Both the position numbers and the translations under genes were made by a program. 64,000 bases of DNA from Archangium gephyra (GTDB lineage: Bacteria > Myxococcota > Myxococcia > Myxococcales > Myxococcaceae), in NCBI RefSeq assembly GCF_001027285.1, contig NZ_CP011509.1:7278501-7342500 (forward strand). Direction: 5' to 3'. Below are positions 1 through 12,663 of this stretch, one piece after another (position 1 is the first letter of the stretch; every line of letters starts with the position of its first letter). Below the pieces are notes generated by a model that saw nothing but the letters and a program-made list of their open reading frames with translations, did no database searches and was not told the origin of the DNA.

Positions 1-1
1 G

Positions 2-1252
2 GGCATGGTGCGCAACTTCTTCTTCGAGCTCCAGCACTACGGGGGCGTGCTCAACGCCAACCGCACCTACTACCTCACCCGTTCCCAGCCGCCCTTCCTC
101 ACCTCGATGGTGCTGGCGGTCCACGACTCGCTCGGAGAGGCGGAGAAGCGTGCGTGGTTGACCGAGGCCCTGCCCTACCTGGTCCGCGACTACGAGATGT
201 GGGTGAAGGGAGAGCACCTGGCCGGGGACACGGGGCTGTCGCGCTACTTCGATTTCGGCGAGGGGCCCGTGCCCGAGCTCGACACGCACGCCCGCTACTA
301 CCGCGATGTCGTGGGGTACTTCGTGAGCCACCCCGAGGCCGGCCAGCCCTATCTGCGCGAGGTGGATCCGGACAAGCGGGAGGCGACCGGAACGAGCCCC
401 GTGTTCACCCTGCAGGTGTGTGAGCGGGACGTCGGGACGACGAGTTGCACGGCCATGAAGTCCTTCGTGCTCACGCAGGACTACTACAAGGGAGATCGCA
501 GCATGCGCGAGTCGGGCTTCGACGTCTCCTTCCACCAAGGGCCCTTCAACGCGAGCACGCACCACTATGCGCCGGTGGACCTCAACAGCCTGCTGTACAA
601 GACGGAGACGGACCTGGAGCGCATCACCACGTTGCTGGGCCGCCCCGCTGAAGCACGGGGATGGAAGGAGCGCGCCGCCCGGCGCCGGGAGCTGGTGAAC
701 CGGTACCTGTGGGACGCCCAGCGGGGCATGTACTTCGACTACGACTTCGTGGCCGGCAAGCGCTCGACCTACGAGTACGCGACGACCTTCTATCCACTCT
801 GGGCGGGGCTGGCGTCTCCCGAGCAGGCGCGAGCCGTGGCGGGCAAGCTCTCCCGCTTCGAGCAGCCTGGCGGCGTGGCGATGAGCCGCCAGGAGACGCT
901 CACCCAGTGGGATTACCCCTATGGATGGGCTCCCATCCAGCTCCTCACCATCGAGGGGCTCCGCCGCTACGGGCAGGGCCCGGAGGCTGACCGGCTCTCC
1001 CGGAAGTTCCTCGACACGGTCGCCGAGAACTTCCGCCGCGATGGGACCATCCGCGAGAAGTACAACCTGGTGACGCGCTCCTCCGAGGTGAAGATCTCCG
1101 CTGGCTATGTGGAGAACGTCGTCGGCTTCGGGTGGACCAACGGCGTCTTCCTGGAGCTGCAGCACGGGCTCCAACAGCAGGAGCCCGCGCGCCGCGTGGG
1201 ACGCAAGCCGCCCCCCCCGCGGCGGGAGCAGCGGCCGTCCCAGGCGCCCTGA
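2..1252 (+). CDS. Trehalase, GH37 family (5' end cut by window edge)
   Basis: Hydrolyses trehalose to two glucose molecules (known of the family). The frame is open to the window edge, and the family's first signature (PGGRFxExYxWDxY) is missing, so the N-terminal part lies upstream. Numbering from the ATG at position 5: RSQPPF near residue 27, ESGFD at 169-173 whose Asp matches the general acid, the second trehalase signature QWDYPYGWAP from residue 301, and EKY at 351-353 whose Glu matches the general base. A typical GFGWTNG stretch follows. The C-terminal 25 residues are Pro/Arg-rich and outside the domain. I cannot see the N-terminus, so periplasmic or cytoplasmic location is unknown. It ends convergently against the next gene across a shared hairpin. 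Confidence 0.93.
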   Translation, partial: GMVRNFFFELQHYGGVLNANRTYYLTRSQPPFLTSMVLAVHDSLGEAEKRAWLTEALPYLVRDYEMWVKGEHLAGDTGLSRYFDFGEGPVPELDTHARYYRDVVGYFVSHPEAGQPYLREVDPDKREATGTSPVFTLQVCERDVGTTSCTAMKSFVLTQDYYKGDRSMRESGFDVSFHQGPFNASTHHYAPVDLNSLLYKTETDLERITTLLGRPAEARGWKERAARRRELVNRYLWDAQRGMYFDYDFVAGKRSTYEYATTFYPLWAGLASPEQARAVAGKLSRFEQPGGVAMSRQETLTQWDYPYGWAPIQLLTIEGLRRYGQGPEADRLSRKFLDTVAENFRRDGTIREKYNLVTRSSEVKISAGYVENVVGFGWTNGVFLELQHGLQQQEPARRVGRKPPPPRREQRPSQAP

Positions 1253-1272
1253 GGCTTCCGCCCGAGGGCGCC
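1243..1272. terminator. Bidirectional hairpin terminator
   Basis: GGCGCCCT (1243-1250) pairs with AGGGCGCC (1265-1272), giving a perfect 8-bp GC-rich stem and a 14-nt loop. It overlaps the trehalase stop codon and ends three bases before the stop of the convergent lipoprotein gene. There is no clear T-run on either side. Confidence 0.5.
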
Positions 1273-1275
1273 AGG

Positions 1276-4200
1276 TCACGGCTCCAGCGGGCTGGCCCGG
1301 TTCTGCGGTTGACGGCTGGGGCGCAGCACGAAGTCCTGGGAATTGTCATTCGAGTCGAAGGCGTTGCCCTGGAAGGCATGGGCACCGGTCTCCATGGAGC
1401 TGGCCGTGGAGTCACGCCAGGCCTTGCGCTCGAAGCTGCCGTTCGCGCTGGGGAGCGTGGGGAAGGCACTCCCCTCGGGCGCATTGGCCGGTCCGTAGCC
1501 CACCGTGTCCACCGCCAGGGGATCCGTGGGCGAGGAGCCGACGCCCGTCCTGCCGAGCCGCACGTGGCCGCCATTGCTCGCGTTCGCCCCCAGATTCAGG
1601 GAGCCGCCCCAGTTGGCATCCCCGGCCGCCGGCCCGGTGTAGCCAGCCGCCACCACCAGGAAGTAGCCATGGGCGGCGATCCTCGAGCCCGCGGGCAGGA
1701 CGTACGAGGCGTAGGAGGTCCCCGTGCCGCTCTTGTACTGGACCTTCCAGCCGGACAGATCCACTTCGGCACTGGTGGGGTTGTAGAGCTCGATGAACTC
1801 GTCACTCGCCCCTCCCGGGCCCTGAGGGGCGAATTCGCTGATGACCACGTGGTCCGTGGTGGGCGGCGCCAGCACCTCGATGGAAACCGAGAGCGACTGA
1901 CTCCCGAGCGTGGTGATGACCTGGCCGTTGCCACTCAGGCTCGAGGAGGCGGTGAACATGAACACGGCGGAGAGCTGATGCGCCGGGATGAGCACCTCGG
2001 AGGGCACCATGCCGAGCTCCGCGGGCGACACCGACAGGGACACCACCGTGTCGGTCTCGGGCGGAACATCCAGCATGACGGAACAGCGCGCCGTCCCGCC
2101 CCGCGCCACCGTGGTGCGCTCACACGCCATGACGAGCAGTTGGGAGGCCTGGTCCCCGGCGAGCACGTTCATCGTGGTGGTCATCGAGAGGCCATCGAGC
2201 GTGGCCGTCAGCCATGTGTCACCGGTGTGCCCTCCCTCCTCGGAGAGATCGACATTCACCCAGAGCGGCGCGGAGCTCTGACCGGCGGGGATGAGCACAC
2301 CTCCCAGGGGGATGAGCACCCCGGGATTGGAGGACGTCACCGGGACGAACGTGTCCACTTCGGCCGGCAGGCTCAACTTCACGAGGATCTCCCCGGGGAA
2401 CGTGGGGCCGGCGTAGCCATCCCGCACGAAGGCCTGGTCCGGCGCGCCGAATTCCAAGAGGAACGGAGTCGTGTCGGCCACCAGGTCGCCGCTGGAGCGC
2501 GGCTCCAGCTTGGAGTTGTTGTTGCGCCACTCCAGCACGCCCGTGATGGACGTGTAGAGATCGCCCACGGCCGGCATGGGATGACGGTAGAGGTAGTCGT
2601 TGACGCGCAGCACGCCATCCACGACGAACTCGTAGGTGGGGCTGGAGTCACCCCCGCCCGGCGGCGGCTCGAGCTGGGTCACCTCCACGCCCCGGACACG
2701 GACGAGCACGCCTTCCAGTGACTGCGCGCGCGCCCCACCGGACGCCACGTCCCAGGCCGACACCTCGACGGGCTCGGGCAGCGGGTTGTCCGTGCTCTGG
2801 AGGGCGATGCTGGCGGGACTGGAGAGCTGCAGCTGTCCGAAGTAGTCGGTGACGAGCGCACTCTCGAGATTCACCCGGTCGCCCGCTTTGAGGGTGTGGC
2901 CGGACTTGAAGACGAAGATGCCGGAGTAGTCGGGACCGGAGTAACCGGCCTCGGCCGGGTGCACCTGGACGAAGAAGCCCGAGGTGCCCACGCCCGTCAC
3001 CAGCACGTTGTTGAGCACCACGCGCTGCCCCACCCAGGCCCAGGCACCGCCCACCGGCGTCTTGAGCATGTAGATGCTCACCGGACACGCCGAGCCACCG
3101 GGGTTGGACACGGGGCACGCATCGCAGGCGTCGCCGGTGCCATCACCGTCCCCGTCCTCCTGGCCCGGGTTGGACACGTAGGGGCAGTTGTCCACCGCGT
3201 TGGACACGCCGTCGCCGTCCGTGTCGTCCGGGTCCGGCGCGGCACAAGAGGTGGAGTACGGAGTGAGCGGGCACACGTCGCACGTGTCCCCGTCCCCATC
3301 ACCGTCCGAGTCCGCCTGCATGCCATTGTCCAGCGGGCGCACGGGGTTGAAGACGTTGGGGCAGTTGTCGCTGACGTCGAGCACCCCATCGCCGTCGATG
3401 TCGTTGGTCTCGGGCAGGCCCGAGTACAGCGTCGAGCCATTCACGGAGCCGGGGAAGCGCGGATTGGTGGACGCGCGCTGCGGGGTGCAGACGGGCTCAT
3501 TGGAGGGGTCCGAGGAACAGAAGAAGAGCGGGTAGGAGCCCGTGTTCAGGCCCTGGAGCGTGGCGAGCGACTCCGAGGTCTCCGACTGGAGGCACACCCG
3601 GCGCGAGGCCCCACACACGTCGAGCGCATCGCACCCGGTGGCGCCGAGCGCCTCGATCAGCGCCGAGTCGCCATAGAGCGGCTTGCCTCCGCGCAGGGTG
3701 AGGACGACGTCCTCGGGGTTGGCGGCGATGACGGCACGGTGCGGCGAGTGCGCGAAGGACTTGAGCCGGAAGATGGCGATGTCCGCGATCTTTCCAGGGC
3801 TCAGGTCACCGATCTTCGACGCGGTCTGCGTGGCCCGGGCCGCGTTGCGGGTGACCAGGGCCCACAGCTCGGCGTCGCTGAAGGAGGCGTTGTAGTAGAT
3901 GCTGTTGAGGTAGTCCGCGCAGCGCAGCTCGCGCAGCAGGTTCATCGAGCCGGAAGGCAGCCAGTCCGTGCCCAGCGCGACGTTGACACCCATCCGCTTG
4001 TAGACGGCCACCTGGGCGGTATCGCCGTAGAGGGACACGTTGGAGCGCGGCGACCAGACGAGGCTCGCGCCCTCGGCGGCCATGTGCCCGATCTCTGGCA
4101 CGCGCAGGCCGATGCCGTGGATGATCGCCGTCCGAGGAGTGATCAGGTCCCGCCCGGCCGGGTTGAGGCCCGAGGTGCAGAGGAACTCGTTGAGGGCGGA

Positions 4201-5841
4201 GGTCTCGATGCCCTCGGCGATGTGCGGCAGGTAGGCGGAGTCGCTCGGGATGGCGCTCAGCGGATCGATGGACGGATAGGCGCAACCGCTGGTCAATTCG
4301 GTGCCGGAGCTGTCCCCCAGCGGGAAGGTCTCATAGTTGAGGCCGCTGGCGCCGGCCCCCAGACCTTCCTGGTTGCCACCGCTCGTGGAGGTGCTCGGCT
4401 TGTCGAGGTTGCGCAGCAGCCCGTTCTGACCGCCGGAGCCAGCGATGGAGGTGGTGCCCGCCATCACCTGCCGCAGCTCCGCCCAGCGGATGGCCGCGCC
4501 ACTGGAGGTGGAGGATGGGATCTTCGTGTGGCCATCCTTGCCGATGCGCCAGTCGTGGCGGTGCTCGTAGCGCTCCGAGGTGAAGCCGGAATAGGGCGCG
4601 CCCTGGTAGGTGATGTGATCGTGCGGGTTGATGAGACCCGGAGACACCACGCCGTCCGGGCACACCACCTGCGTGGCCGAAGCCGCCTCGGCGAAGCTGG
4701 AGCAATTGCAGCCCACGCACTGGATGACGCCAGCCGGATCGAAGAGGACCTGGCCACCGTTGTAGACCGTGTCCGCGGTGAGGATGACGCCCGTGATGAG
4801 GCGGCTGGCGCTTCCCGGCGTCACCGAGCACGTTCCCGACGTGGGCGGCGGCAGCGGGGAGCTCAGGCACTCGACGATCGTGCCCATGCCTCCATCGGAT
4901 CCCGCGTCCGTTGCCGTGCCTGCATCCGGCCACGTGCCTGCGTCTGGCCATGTGCCCGCGTCCGGCCGCGTGCCTGCATCCGGCCACGAGCCTGCGTCCG
5001 GCCACGTGCCCGCATCCGGCCACGTGCCCGCATCCGGCTCCGTGCCTGCGTCCGGCCACGTGCCTGCATCCGGCCACGTACCCGCATCCGGCTCCGGCTC
5101 CGTACCTGCGTCTGGCCACGTGCCTGCATCCGGCCACGTGCCTGCATCCGGCTCCGTACCTGCGTCTGGCCACGTGCCTGCATCCGGCCACGTGCCTGCG
5201 TCATCGCCTGCATCCGTCCCGGTCCCAGCATCTACATGGGTACCCGCGTCCACGACCTCCGTGCCCGCATCGACGACCGGCAGGGTGCAGTTGTGCTCGC
5301 ACCCATCACCCCCCACGGTGTTGCCATCGTCGCACTGCTCCGGCGGCTCGACGATCGCATTGCCACAAACTGGCCCTGAGGACCCCGCGTCGGGTTCCGT
5401 GCCCGCGTCGGGTTCCGTGCCCGCGTCGGGTTCCGTGCCCGCGTCTGGCTTCGTGCCCGCGTCGGGCTCCGTGCCCGCGTCGGGTTCCGTGCCCGCGTCT
5501 GGATCCGTGCCCGCGTCTGGATCCGTGCCCGCGTCGATGACCGGCAGGGTGCAGTTGTGCTCGCACCCATCACCTCCCACGTTATTGCCGTCGTCGCACT
5601 GCTCCGGTGCCTCCAGGATCTTGTTGCCACAGACCGGCCCCGTCCCGTCAGGAGTCAGGGTACAGGTGTTCTCACACCCGTCACCGTTCACCCTGTTGCC
5701 GTCGTCGCACTGCTCGGCGCCAGCCTTCACGCCATCGCCGCAGCGGGCCGCTTCCTCTCCGTCGCCGCACCCCGTGAGCACCAGCAGCAACGCGGTGAAG
5801 GCAACGAGTCCCACTCGACGGGATGGCAGCATCGGGCGCAC
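1276..5841 (-). CDS. Giant modular lipoprotein: Cys repeats, amidohydrolase, TSP3, lamin-tail domain
   Basis: A 1,521-residue secreted lipoprotein with lipobox LTGC (Cys25). In order: three myxobacterial cysteine repeats (EQCDDGN...GDGCE pattern, near residues 33-62, 71-100, 160-188), alternating with two Pro-Asp-Ala-Gly-Thr tracts (about 100-155 and 190-320). An amidohydrolase-like domain follows at about 330-750, with a metal-site HDH near 405, IIHG and GTDW near 624. Acidic calcium-type thrombospondin-3 repeats (DxDGDGxxD) lie at about 810-910, then an OB-like segment, a beta-rich region, and a lamin-tail domain at about 1330-1455. The architecture suggests a cell-surface or secreted hydrolase on a flexible stalk; the substrate is unknown. 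The signal peptide and start are clear. Confidence 0.85.
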   Translation of the reverse strand: MRPMLPSRRVGLVAFTALLLVLTGCGDGEEAARCGDGVKAGAEQCDDGNRVNGDGCENTCTLTPDGTGPVCGNKILEAPEQCDDGNNVGGDGCEHNCTLPVIDAGTDPDAGTDPDAGTEPDAGTEPDAGTKPDAGTEPDAGTEPDAGTEPDAGSSGPVCGNAIVEPPEQCDDGNTVGGDGCEHNCTLPVVDAGTEVVDAGTHVDAGTGTDAGDDAGTWPDAGTWPDAGTEPDAGTWPDAGTWPDAGTEPEPDAGTWPDAGTWPDAGTEPDAGTWPDAGTWPDAGSWPDAGTRPDAGTWPDAGTWPDAGTATDAGSDGGMGTIVECLSSPLPPPTSGTCSVTPGSASRLITGVILTADTVYNGGQVLFDPAGVIQCVGCNCSSFAEAASATQVVCPDGVVSPGLINPHDHITYQGAPYSGFTSERYEHRHDWRIGKDGHTKIPSSTSSGAAIRWAELRQVMAGTTSIAGSGGQNGLLRNLDKPSTSTSGGNQEGLGAGASGLNYETFPLGDSSGTELTSGCAYPSIDPLSAIPSDSAYLPHIAEGIETSALNEFLCTSGLNPAGRDLITPRTAIIHGIGLRVPEIGHMAAEGASLVWSPRSNVSLYGDTAQVAVYKRMGVNVALGTDWLPSGSMNLLRELRCADYLNSIYYNASFSDAELWALVTRNAARATQTASKIGDLSPGKIADIAIFRLKSFAHSPHRAVIAANPEDVVLTLRGGKPLYGDSALIEALGATGCDALDVCGASRRVCLQSETSESLATLQGLNTGSYPLFFCSSDPSNEPVCTPQRASTNPRFPGSVNGSTLYSGLPETNDIDGDGVLDVSDNCPNVFNPVRPLDNGMQADSDGDGDGDTCDVCPLTPYSTSCAAPDPDDTDGDGVSNAVDNCPYVSNPGQEDGDGDGTGDACDACPVSNPGGSACPVSIYMLKTPVGGAWAWVGQRVVLNNVLVTGVGTSGFFVQVHPAEAGYSGPDYSGIFVFKSGHTLKAGDRVNLESALVTDYFGQLQLSSPASIALQSTDNPLPEPVEVSAWDVASGGARAQSLEGVLVRVRGVEVTQLEPPPGGGDSSPTYEFVVDGVLRVNDYLYRHPMPAVGDLYTSITGVLEWRNNNSKLEPRSSGDLVADTTPFLLEFGAPDQAFVRDGYAGPTFPGEILVKLSLPAEVDTFVPVTSSNPGVLIPLGGVLIPAGQSSAPLWVNVDLSEEGGHTGDTWLTATLDGLSMTTTMNVLAGDQASQLLVMACERTTVARGGTARCSVMLDVPPETDTVVSLSVSPAELGMVPSEVLIPAHQLSAVFMFTASSSLSGNGQVITTLGSQSLSVSIEVLAPPTTDHVVISEFAPQGPGGASDEFIELYNPTSAEVDLSGWKVQYKSGTGTSYASYVLPAGSRIAAHGYFLVVAAGYTGPAAGDANWGGSLNLGANASNGGHVRLGRTGVGSSPTDPLAVDTVGYGPANAPEGSAFPTLPSANGSFERKAWRDSTASSMETGAHAFQGNAFDSNDNSQDFVLRPSRQPQNRASPLEP
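4897..5277. repeat. Coding minisatellite (PDAGT repeats), long tract
   Basis: Tandem 15-18 bp units (CCTGCATCCGGCCACGTG and variants) inside the giant lipoprotein gene, encoding [12 protein letters not shown] units. Units differ by silent and one-residue changes, and compound units such as TEPEPDAG occur, consistent with slippage or recombination. Coding, not a CRISPR array. Confidence 0.85.
5379..5546. repeat. Coding minisatellite (PDAGT repeats), short tract
   Basis: Second tandem array in the same gene: about nine near-identical 18-bp units (GTGCCCGCGTCGGGTTCC and variants) encoding EPDAGT. Its units are more uniform than those of the long tract, suggesting more recent expansion. It separates the second and third cysteine repeats of the protein. 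Confidence 0.85.
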
Positions 5842-5958
5842 CTGCTCCGGCCCGGAAACCTTCCCGCGGAGGGCGGGGGACCGGATCGGCGCCCATCATG
5901 CCCGAGAGGTCATTCAAGTGACACTCACCCCATTCCACTCGGGGCGGAATCCCCACGC

Positions 5959-6927
5959 TCAGTGCGTCATCACCGGATACGCCGGGCCCACCCCGCACTT
6001 CTGCCGGAAGGCGCGCACGGACTCGGCGATCTCCGTGCCCGCCTCCACCAGGCCCGCGTGACCCGCGTCATCCACGACCACCCACTCCGCGGCCGGCATC
6101 CGCTCGCGCATCCGCTCCATCTCGCGCAGGGGGATCAGCAGATCGTTCTTCGCGGCGATGATCTGCGTGGGCACGCGGATCTCCTGCAGCACATCCCAGC
6201 ACGGCGGGCAGTCCACCAGGCCGCGCATCATCATCCAGAAGGCCTGTGGATCCATCCGGCGCAGGGCCAGCATGAACTCCAGGATGTCCGCGCGAGGGGC
6301 ACGAGCCCTCAGCAGGCCCGAGACACGTCCGAGCGGATACGCCAGCCGCGAGGCGAGCACCTGGTGGACGAGCGGCGCCACCCGGGGCACCAGCGGCGTC
6401 AGGGTCTTCAAGGCGCGGCCGAGGGTGGAGTGTCCGCCCGGCAGGGGGATGAACCAGGCGCTCGGATCCGGGGAGGACGGGCTGCCGGCGATGAGCGTCA
6501 TGGCGGGCACCAGCTCCGGCCGCCGCCGGTACAGCTCCAGCACCACCCGGACGCCCATGGAGAACGCCACGTGGTGGGGCGGGCGCCCGTCGCCCCGGAC
6601 CATCATCTCCTCGGTGACGCGCTCCAGGTCATCCACGTGGACGCGCAGCGCGTAGTCGCCATTGACGGACAGCTGGCTGCGGCCGTGGCCCCGGTAGTCC
6701 CAGTGCACCACCCGGTGGTCCTGCTCCAGGTCCGCGACGAGGTAGCGCCAGAAGTTCTCCGACGTGCCAATCCCGTTGGTGAGCAGCACGGACGGACGGG
6801 CGGCGAGCGCGGGTTCCGCCTCACTCTCCGGGGCATTGCCCACATGCGTGTGGTACGCGACGCGGGTGCCATCCGGAGCGGTGACGAAGCGAGTGAGGCG
6901 GAGGTAGGGCATATTCCCCTTCACCAT
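5959..6927 (-). CDS. Alpha/beta hydrolase
   Basis: About 322 residues of alpha/beta-hydrolase fold. An NGIGTSENFWRYL oxyanion-region strand is followed by HWDYRGHGRS, then AFSMGVRV, where the nucleophile elbow reads F-S-M-G rather than the usual GxSxG. A C-terminal AGHAG supplies the likely catalytic His, and NDLLIP the likely acid. I place the start at 6927 (MVKGNMPYL) because a GGGGGGAG ribosome site lies seven to eight bases upstream; the longer open frame would run into the divergent reductase gene. The substrate cannot be told from sequence. The divergent reductase begins about 40 bases away, so both probably share a promoter region. Confidence 0.85.
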   Translation of the reverse strand: MVKGNMPYLRLTRFVTAPDGTRVAYHTHVGNAPESEAEPALAARPSVLLTNGIGTSENFWRYLVADLEQDHRVVHWDYRGHGRSQLSVNGDYALRVHVDDLERVTEEMMVRGDGRPPHHVAFSMGVRVVLELYRRRPELVPAMTLIAGSPSSPDPSAWFIPLPGGHSTLGRALKTLTPLVPRVAPLVHQVLASRLAYPLGRVSGLLRARAPRADILEFMLALRRMDPQAFWMMMRGLVDCPPCWDVLQEIRVPTQIIAAKNDLLIPLREMERMRERMPAAEWVVVDDAGHAGLVEAGTEIAESVRAFRQKCGVGPAYPVMTH

Positions 6928-6967
6928 TCGGCCGCTCCCCCCTTGGCGCAAGGCCCGGCGTTCACTA

Positions 6968-7969
6968 GTGGCTATCATGATCCCCTCCCCACCCCTCTCG
7001 CGTTGGCTCGAACCCCGTTCCCCGGAGCCTGGAGCGCTGCCCGCCACCGTCTCCGTGGGCACGATGAACTTCGGGGCGCGCACCCCGGCGCCCGAGGCGC
7101 AGCGGATCATCGCCCGGGCCCTGGAGCGGGGCGTGCCCTTCTTCGACACCGCCAACTCGTATGGCAACGGCGAGGCCGAGCGGCTCCTCGGCCAGGCACT
7201 GCGCGGCCGGAGGGCGGAGGTGGGGCTCGCCACCAAGGTGGGGCTGGCGCGCGTCCGGGGGAAACCCGAGGGCCTCTCGAGGGAACAGGTGGTGCGTGCG
7301 GTGGAGGACAGCCTGAAGCGGCTCGGGACGGACTACGTGGACGTGCTCTACCTGCATGCCCCGGATGCCGCCACGCCGGTGGAGGAGACGCTGGAGGCCG
7401 TGCACGGGCTGCTGCGCGCCGGCAAGGCGAGGCACTGGGGCGTGTCCAACCACGCCGCCTGGCAACTGCTGGAGCTGCGCGGCCTGTGCGATGCGCGCGG
7501 CCTGCCCCGCCCGGCGGTGTCCCAGGTGCTCTACAACGTGCTGGTGCGCCAGGTGGAGGTGGAGTACCTGCCCTTCACGAGGCGCTACCCCATCCACACC
7601 ACCGTCTACAACCCGCTGGCCGGAGGGCTGCTCTCCGGGCGCCATGTGCCGGGCGGCGCCATTCCCGCCGGCTCGCGCTTCGACGGCAACCGCTTCTACC
7701 AGCGCCGCTACTGGTCCGAGCGCCTCCTGGAGCAGGCCCTGCGCCTGCGCGAGGTGGCGGAAGCCGCGGGCCTCACCCTGGTGGAGCTCGCCTACGCGTG
7801 GCTGGCGAGCCGGCCCGGAGTGGACTCGGTGCTGGCCGGCCCGGCGACGGTGGAGCACCTGGATGCGGCGCTGGACGCCTGCGCGAAGCCGCTGCCCCCG
7901 GAGGTGGCCTCGCGCGTGGACGAGCTCTCCCGGGAGTGGCTGGGCACGGACGCCACGTACGCGAGGTGA
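6968..7969 (+). CDS. Aldo/keto reductase
   Basis: A cytoplasmic NADPH-dependent reductase of the (beta/alpha)8 aldo/keto reductase family, 333 residues. The catalytic tetrad is visible: Asp60 and Tyr65 in DTANSYG, Lys90 in ATKVG, His130 in LYLHAPD. The GVSN strand near 158 and the C-terminal VLAGPATVEHLDAAL cofactor-binding stretch are also typical. The start is GTG at 6968 or ATG at 6977, and neither has a strong ribosome site. The dioxygenase gene begins three bases after its stop, so the two are almost certainly co-transcribed. The substrate is unknown. Confidence 0.88.
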   Translation: MAIMIPSPPLSRWLEPRSPEPGALPATVSVGTMNFGARTPAPEAQRIIARALERGVPFFDTANSYGNGEAERLLGQALRGRRAEVGLATKVGLARVRGKPEGLSREQVVRAVEDSLKRLGTDYVDVLYLHAPDAATPVEETLEAVHGLLRAGKARHWGVSNHAAWQLLELRGLCDARGLPRPAVSQVLYNVLVRQVEVEYLPFTRRYPIHTTVYNPLAGGLLSGRHVPGGAIPAGSRFDGNRFYQRRYWSERLLEQALRLREVAEAAGLTLVELAYAWLASRPGVDSVLAGPATVEHLDAALDACAKPLPPEVASRVDELSREWLGTDATYAR

Positions 7970-7971
7970 GC

Positions 7972-8763
7972 ATGCTGGCGGTGGACGCGGAGACTTTCGA
8001 CCTGAGCGGGCCGCTGGCGCACTACGCCGAGCACGGCTACGCGCGCCTGGGCCGGCTGCTCAGCCCCGAGGGCCTGGAGACGCTGCGCGAGCGCGCGGAC
8101 GATCTGATGCTGGGCCGGGTGAGCTACCCGGGCTTCTTCTGGCAGATGGACGCGCCCACGGGCCGCTACGAGGACGCGCCGCTGGGGCTCGGCTGGCAGG
8201 GGCCGTCGCTGGACTACCGCAAGCTGGAGAAGCTGGAGAAGGATCCGCGCTTCCTCGAGTGGATGGAGAACCCGCTCTTCGAGCGCCTCGCCCGGACGCT
8301 CATTCCCGGGGACATCTGCCTCTACCGGGCCATCCTCTTCCACAAGGGCCAGCGGGGCGGCAGCGAGCTGCCCTGGCACCAGGACGGGGGCAAGCTGTGG
8401 GGCCTCACGAAGGATCCCGAGCTGCAGCTGTGGACGGCCCTGGACGACGCGCCGCTGGACGGAGGCTGCGTGGAGGTGGTGCCGGGGAGCCACCGTTGGG
8501 GGCTGGCCACGGCGCTCGGGGGCGTGGTGCCGCCGGATCAGGTGGCGGCGCGAGAGGCGGACCGGCTGGCGGTGCCGCTGCCGGTGGAGGCCGGTGAGGT
8601 GCTGCTGCTGCACAACTACGTGTGGCACCGCTCGGGGCAGAGCCGCACGGGCCAGCGGCGGCGGGGCTTCTCGGCCTGCTACATGAGCGCGGACACCCGC
8701 TGCGTGCGCAAGAAGAAGGCCCCTCGGGACTTCTTCCCGCTCTTCCGCCGCGCCTCGCGCTGA
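7972..8763 (+). CDS. Phytanoyl-CoA dioxygenase (PhyH) family protein
   Basis: A 263-residue non-haem Fe(II)/2-oxoglutarate dioxygenase of the PhyH family. The metal triad is visible as H136-Q-D138 in WHQDGG and H219 in VWHRSG, followed by the Arg-rich TGQRRRG that usually binds 2-oxoglutarate. GGCVEVVPGSH precedes it, as in the family. Members hydroxylate acyl-CoAs or natural products; the substrate here is not evident. ATG at 7972 follows the reductase stop directly, with GAGGTGAG as a likely ribosome site, so translation is probably coupled. Confidence 0.88.
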   Translation: MLAVDAETFDLSGPLAHYAEHGYARLGRLLSPEGLETLRERADDLMLGRVSYPGFFWQMDAPTGRYEDAPLGLGWQGPSLDYRKLEKLEKDPRFLEWMENPLFERLARTLIPGDICLYRAILFHKGQRGGSELPWHQDGGKLWGLTKDPELQLWTALDDAPLDGGCVEVVPGSHRWGLATALGGVVPPDQVAAREADRLAVPLPVEAGEVLLLHNYVWHRSGQSRTGQRRRGFSACYMSADTRCVRKKKAPRDFFPLFRRASR

Positions 8764-8769
8764 GGCGCC

Positions 8770-11166
<2,397 letters not shown>

Positions 11167-11544
11167 GGAAGGCAGGAGCGGATTCTAAGAAACAGAAGAT
11201 TGCTAGATCGAGGCCCTTCCGGTCCACCACGAGCGCCCGATTCCGGGAGAACCGCTCTCCGTTGGACGGAAGCCTATCCTTGTTCGCTCCGCGCGGGGGA
11301 GGGTTGGGAGGCGCACGGGGGGCACCATGGGCCGTCCGTGCACCGGGCGGGCGGCCCGCATTATTGCCACGTGTCCAACGTTTGTGCGACCTCGACGTGC
11401 TCAATGGTGGTCGGCCGGGAGCAAGAACGCGCCTGACCCCCTGGCGTCCGAGCAGGTGCGCCCTACCTCAATGGGGTTGTCCGCCACGGCCGGGGGCGGG
11501 CACGGGTGGCTCGGGGCGGGTGGTTCCGGGGGGGAAGGTCAGAG
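11167..11544. other. Divergent intergenic region
   Basis: 378 bases between the divergent sensor kinase and the EEP lipoprotein. It has a short AT-rich patch at 11186-11206, just upstream of the kinase, and another near 11358-11385. I see no clear gene, repeat or operator. A strong purine-rich ribosome site (GGGGGGAAGG, 11529-11538) serves the lipoprotein. Confidence 0.5.
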
Positions 11545-12663
11545 ATGAAGTACGGCATCGCGGTGGGGCTGTGGATGGTGGCGCTCGGCGCCTGTCAGGT
11601 GGCGACGCTGCCCCAGGTGGTGGACGGACGGGAGGAGCGCTCCGCGTCCAAGCTCTTCGACCGGGGCACCCTCACGGTGATGACGCGCAGCCTGTCGGGC
11701 GGGAGGCACCTGGAGCAGGTGCTGGACGATCCACGGGCGCGGGAGCCCGCGCGAGCCGCGGAGCTGCTCGAGGCGCTGAGCCAGGAGGACGTCCAGGCCC
11801 GGGCGCGCGAGCTGGCGGAGGAGATCCAATACGCGCGGCCGCACCTCATCGGGCTGCAGCAGGTGGCGCAGGTGCGGCTGCAGTCGCCGGGGGACGCGCT
11901 CTTCGGAGGCACGCGGCCGGCGGAGGAGCTGCGCCTGGACGTGTTGCCGGTGCTGCTGGGCGAGCTGGAGGCGCGCGGGCTGCACTACCGGGAGGTGGCG
12001 CGGGTGCGCAACGCGGACGTGGAGCTGCCGCTGCTCACGAGTGCCGCGCCGGCGTTCGACGACGTGCGGCTGACGGACTTCGAGGTGATCCTCGCGCGGG
12101 CGGACGTGGAGGTGAAGGAGGCGCGAGCGGGCAACTACGTGGCGCGCCGGGAGGTGCGGCGGCCGGGCCAGGAGCCGGTGTCACTGCCGAGGGGTTGGGC
12201 GTCGGTGGTGGCGAAGGTGGAGGGCCGGAAGTACCGCTTCGTCAGCACGCACCTGGAGCCGGCGCCGGACGAGCAGGGGCTGCGCGTGCAGGTGGCGCAG
12301 GCGGGGGAGCTGATTGGCGGGCTGCGCGGCGAGCCGCTGCCGGTGGTGCTGGTGGGGGACTTCAACACGCCGGCCAACCTGGGATTGATGGGAGCGCCCA
12401 CGTACCGGGAGCTGCTGCTCGCGGGCTACGTGGACGTGTGGACGCACCGCCCGGGGAGCACGCGGCCGGTGGGAGCGGACCTGCCGCCCACGATGCCGTC
12501 GTTGGCGGAGCGCCTCAACCTGGTGCTGGTGCGCAAGCCGGTGGCGCCGGGCCCGCGCCGGATGGGCCCCGTGCTGGCGTACGGGTTGGGAGGAGCGCTG
12601 GAGGAGCGCTTCGGCCCCTGGAAGCCGGACCTGGCGGGAGTGGTGGCGCGGCTGCGCATGTGA
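11545..12663 (+). CDS. EEP-fold lipoprotein, probably catalytically dead
   Basis: A 372-residue lipoprotein (lipobox LGAC, Cys17) with the endonuclease/exonuclease/phosphatase fold. STHLE (His236) and VGDFN (Asp272, Asn274) are retained. The metal-binding Glu of the usual LQE motif is Gln106 (GLQQ), the ERxDYVLV motif reads ERLNLVLV, and the terminal SDH reads PDL (Asp362, Leu363). Three active-site positions are therefore changed, so I infer a binding or structural role. The start at ATG 11545 is supported by the GGGGGGAAGG ribosome site. The stop overlaps a GTG start of the WbqC gene. Confidence 0.72.
   Translation: MKYGIAVGLWMVALGACQVATLPQVVDGREERSASKLFDRGTLTVMTRSLSGGRHLEQVLDDPRAREPARAAELLEALSQEDVQARARELAEEIQYARPHLIGLQQVAQVRLQSPGDALFGGTRPAEELRLDVLPVLLGELEARGLHYREVARVRNADVELPLLTSAAPAFDDVRLTDFEVILARADVEVKEARAGNYVARREVRRPGQEPVSLPRGWASVVAKVEGRKYRFVSTHLEPAPDEQGLRVQVAQAGELIGGLRGEPLPVVLVGDFNTPANLGLMGAPTYRELLLAGYVDVWTHRPGSTRPVGADLPPTMPSLAERLNLVLVRKPVAPGPRRMGPVLAYGLGGALEERFGPWKPDLAGVVARLRM

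Noticed and set aside
2896-5379. An 827-residue open frame on the plus strand opposite the giant lipoprotein.
   Set aside because: It is an antisense shadow of high-GC coding DNA, with Arg/Val/Gly-rich nonsense and no domain; the minus-strand frame has signal peptide and domains.
4897-5546. Regular repeats resembling a CRISPR array.
   Set aside because: The units are in frame, tandem without unique spacers, and encode PDAGT repeats of a lipoprotein; no cas genes are present.
5557-7971. Long plus-strand frame in front of the PhyH dioxygenase, as if it were a 1,068-residue protein.
   Set aside because: Only its last 263 codons show a domain; the rest lies opposite the hydrolase or in another frame of the reductase.
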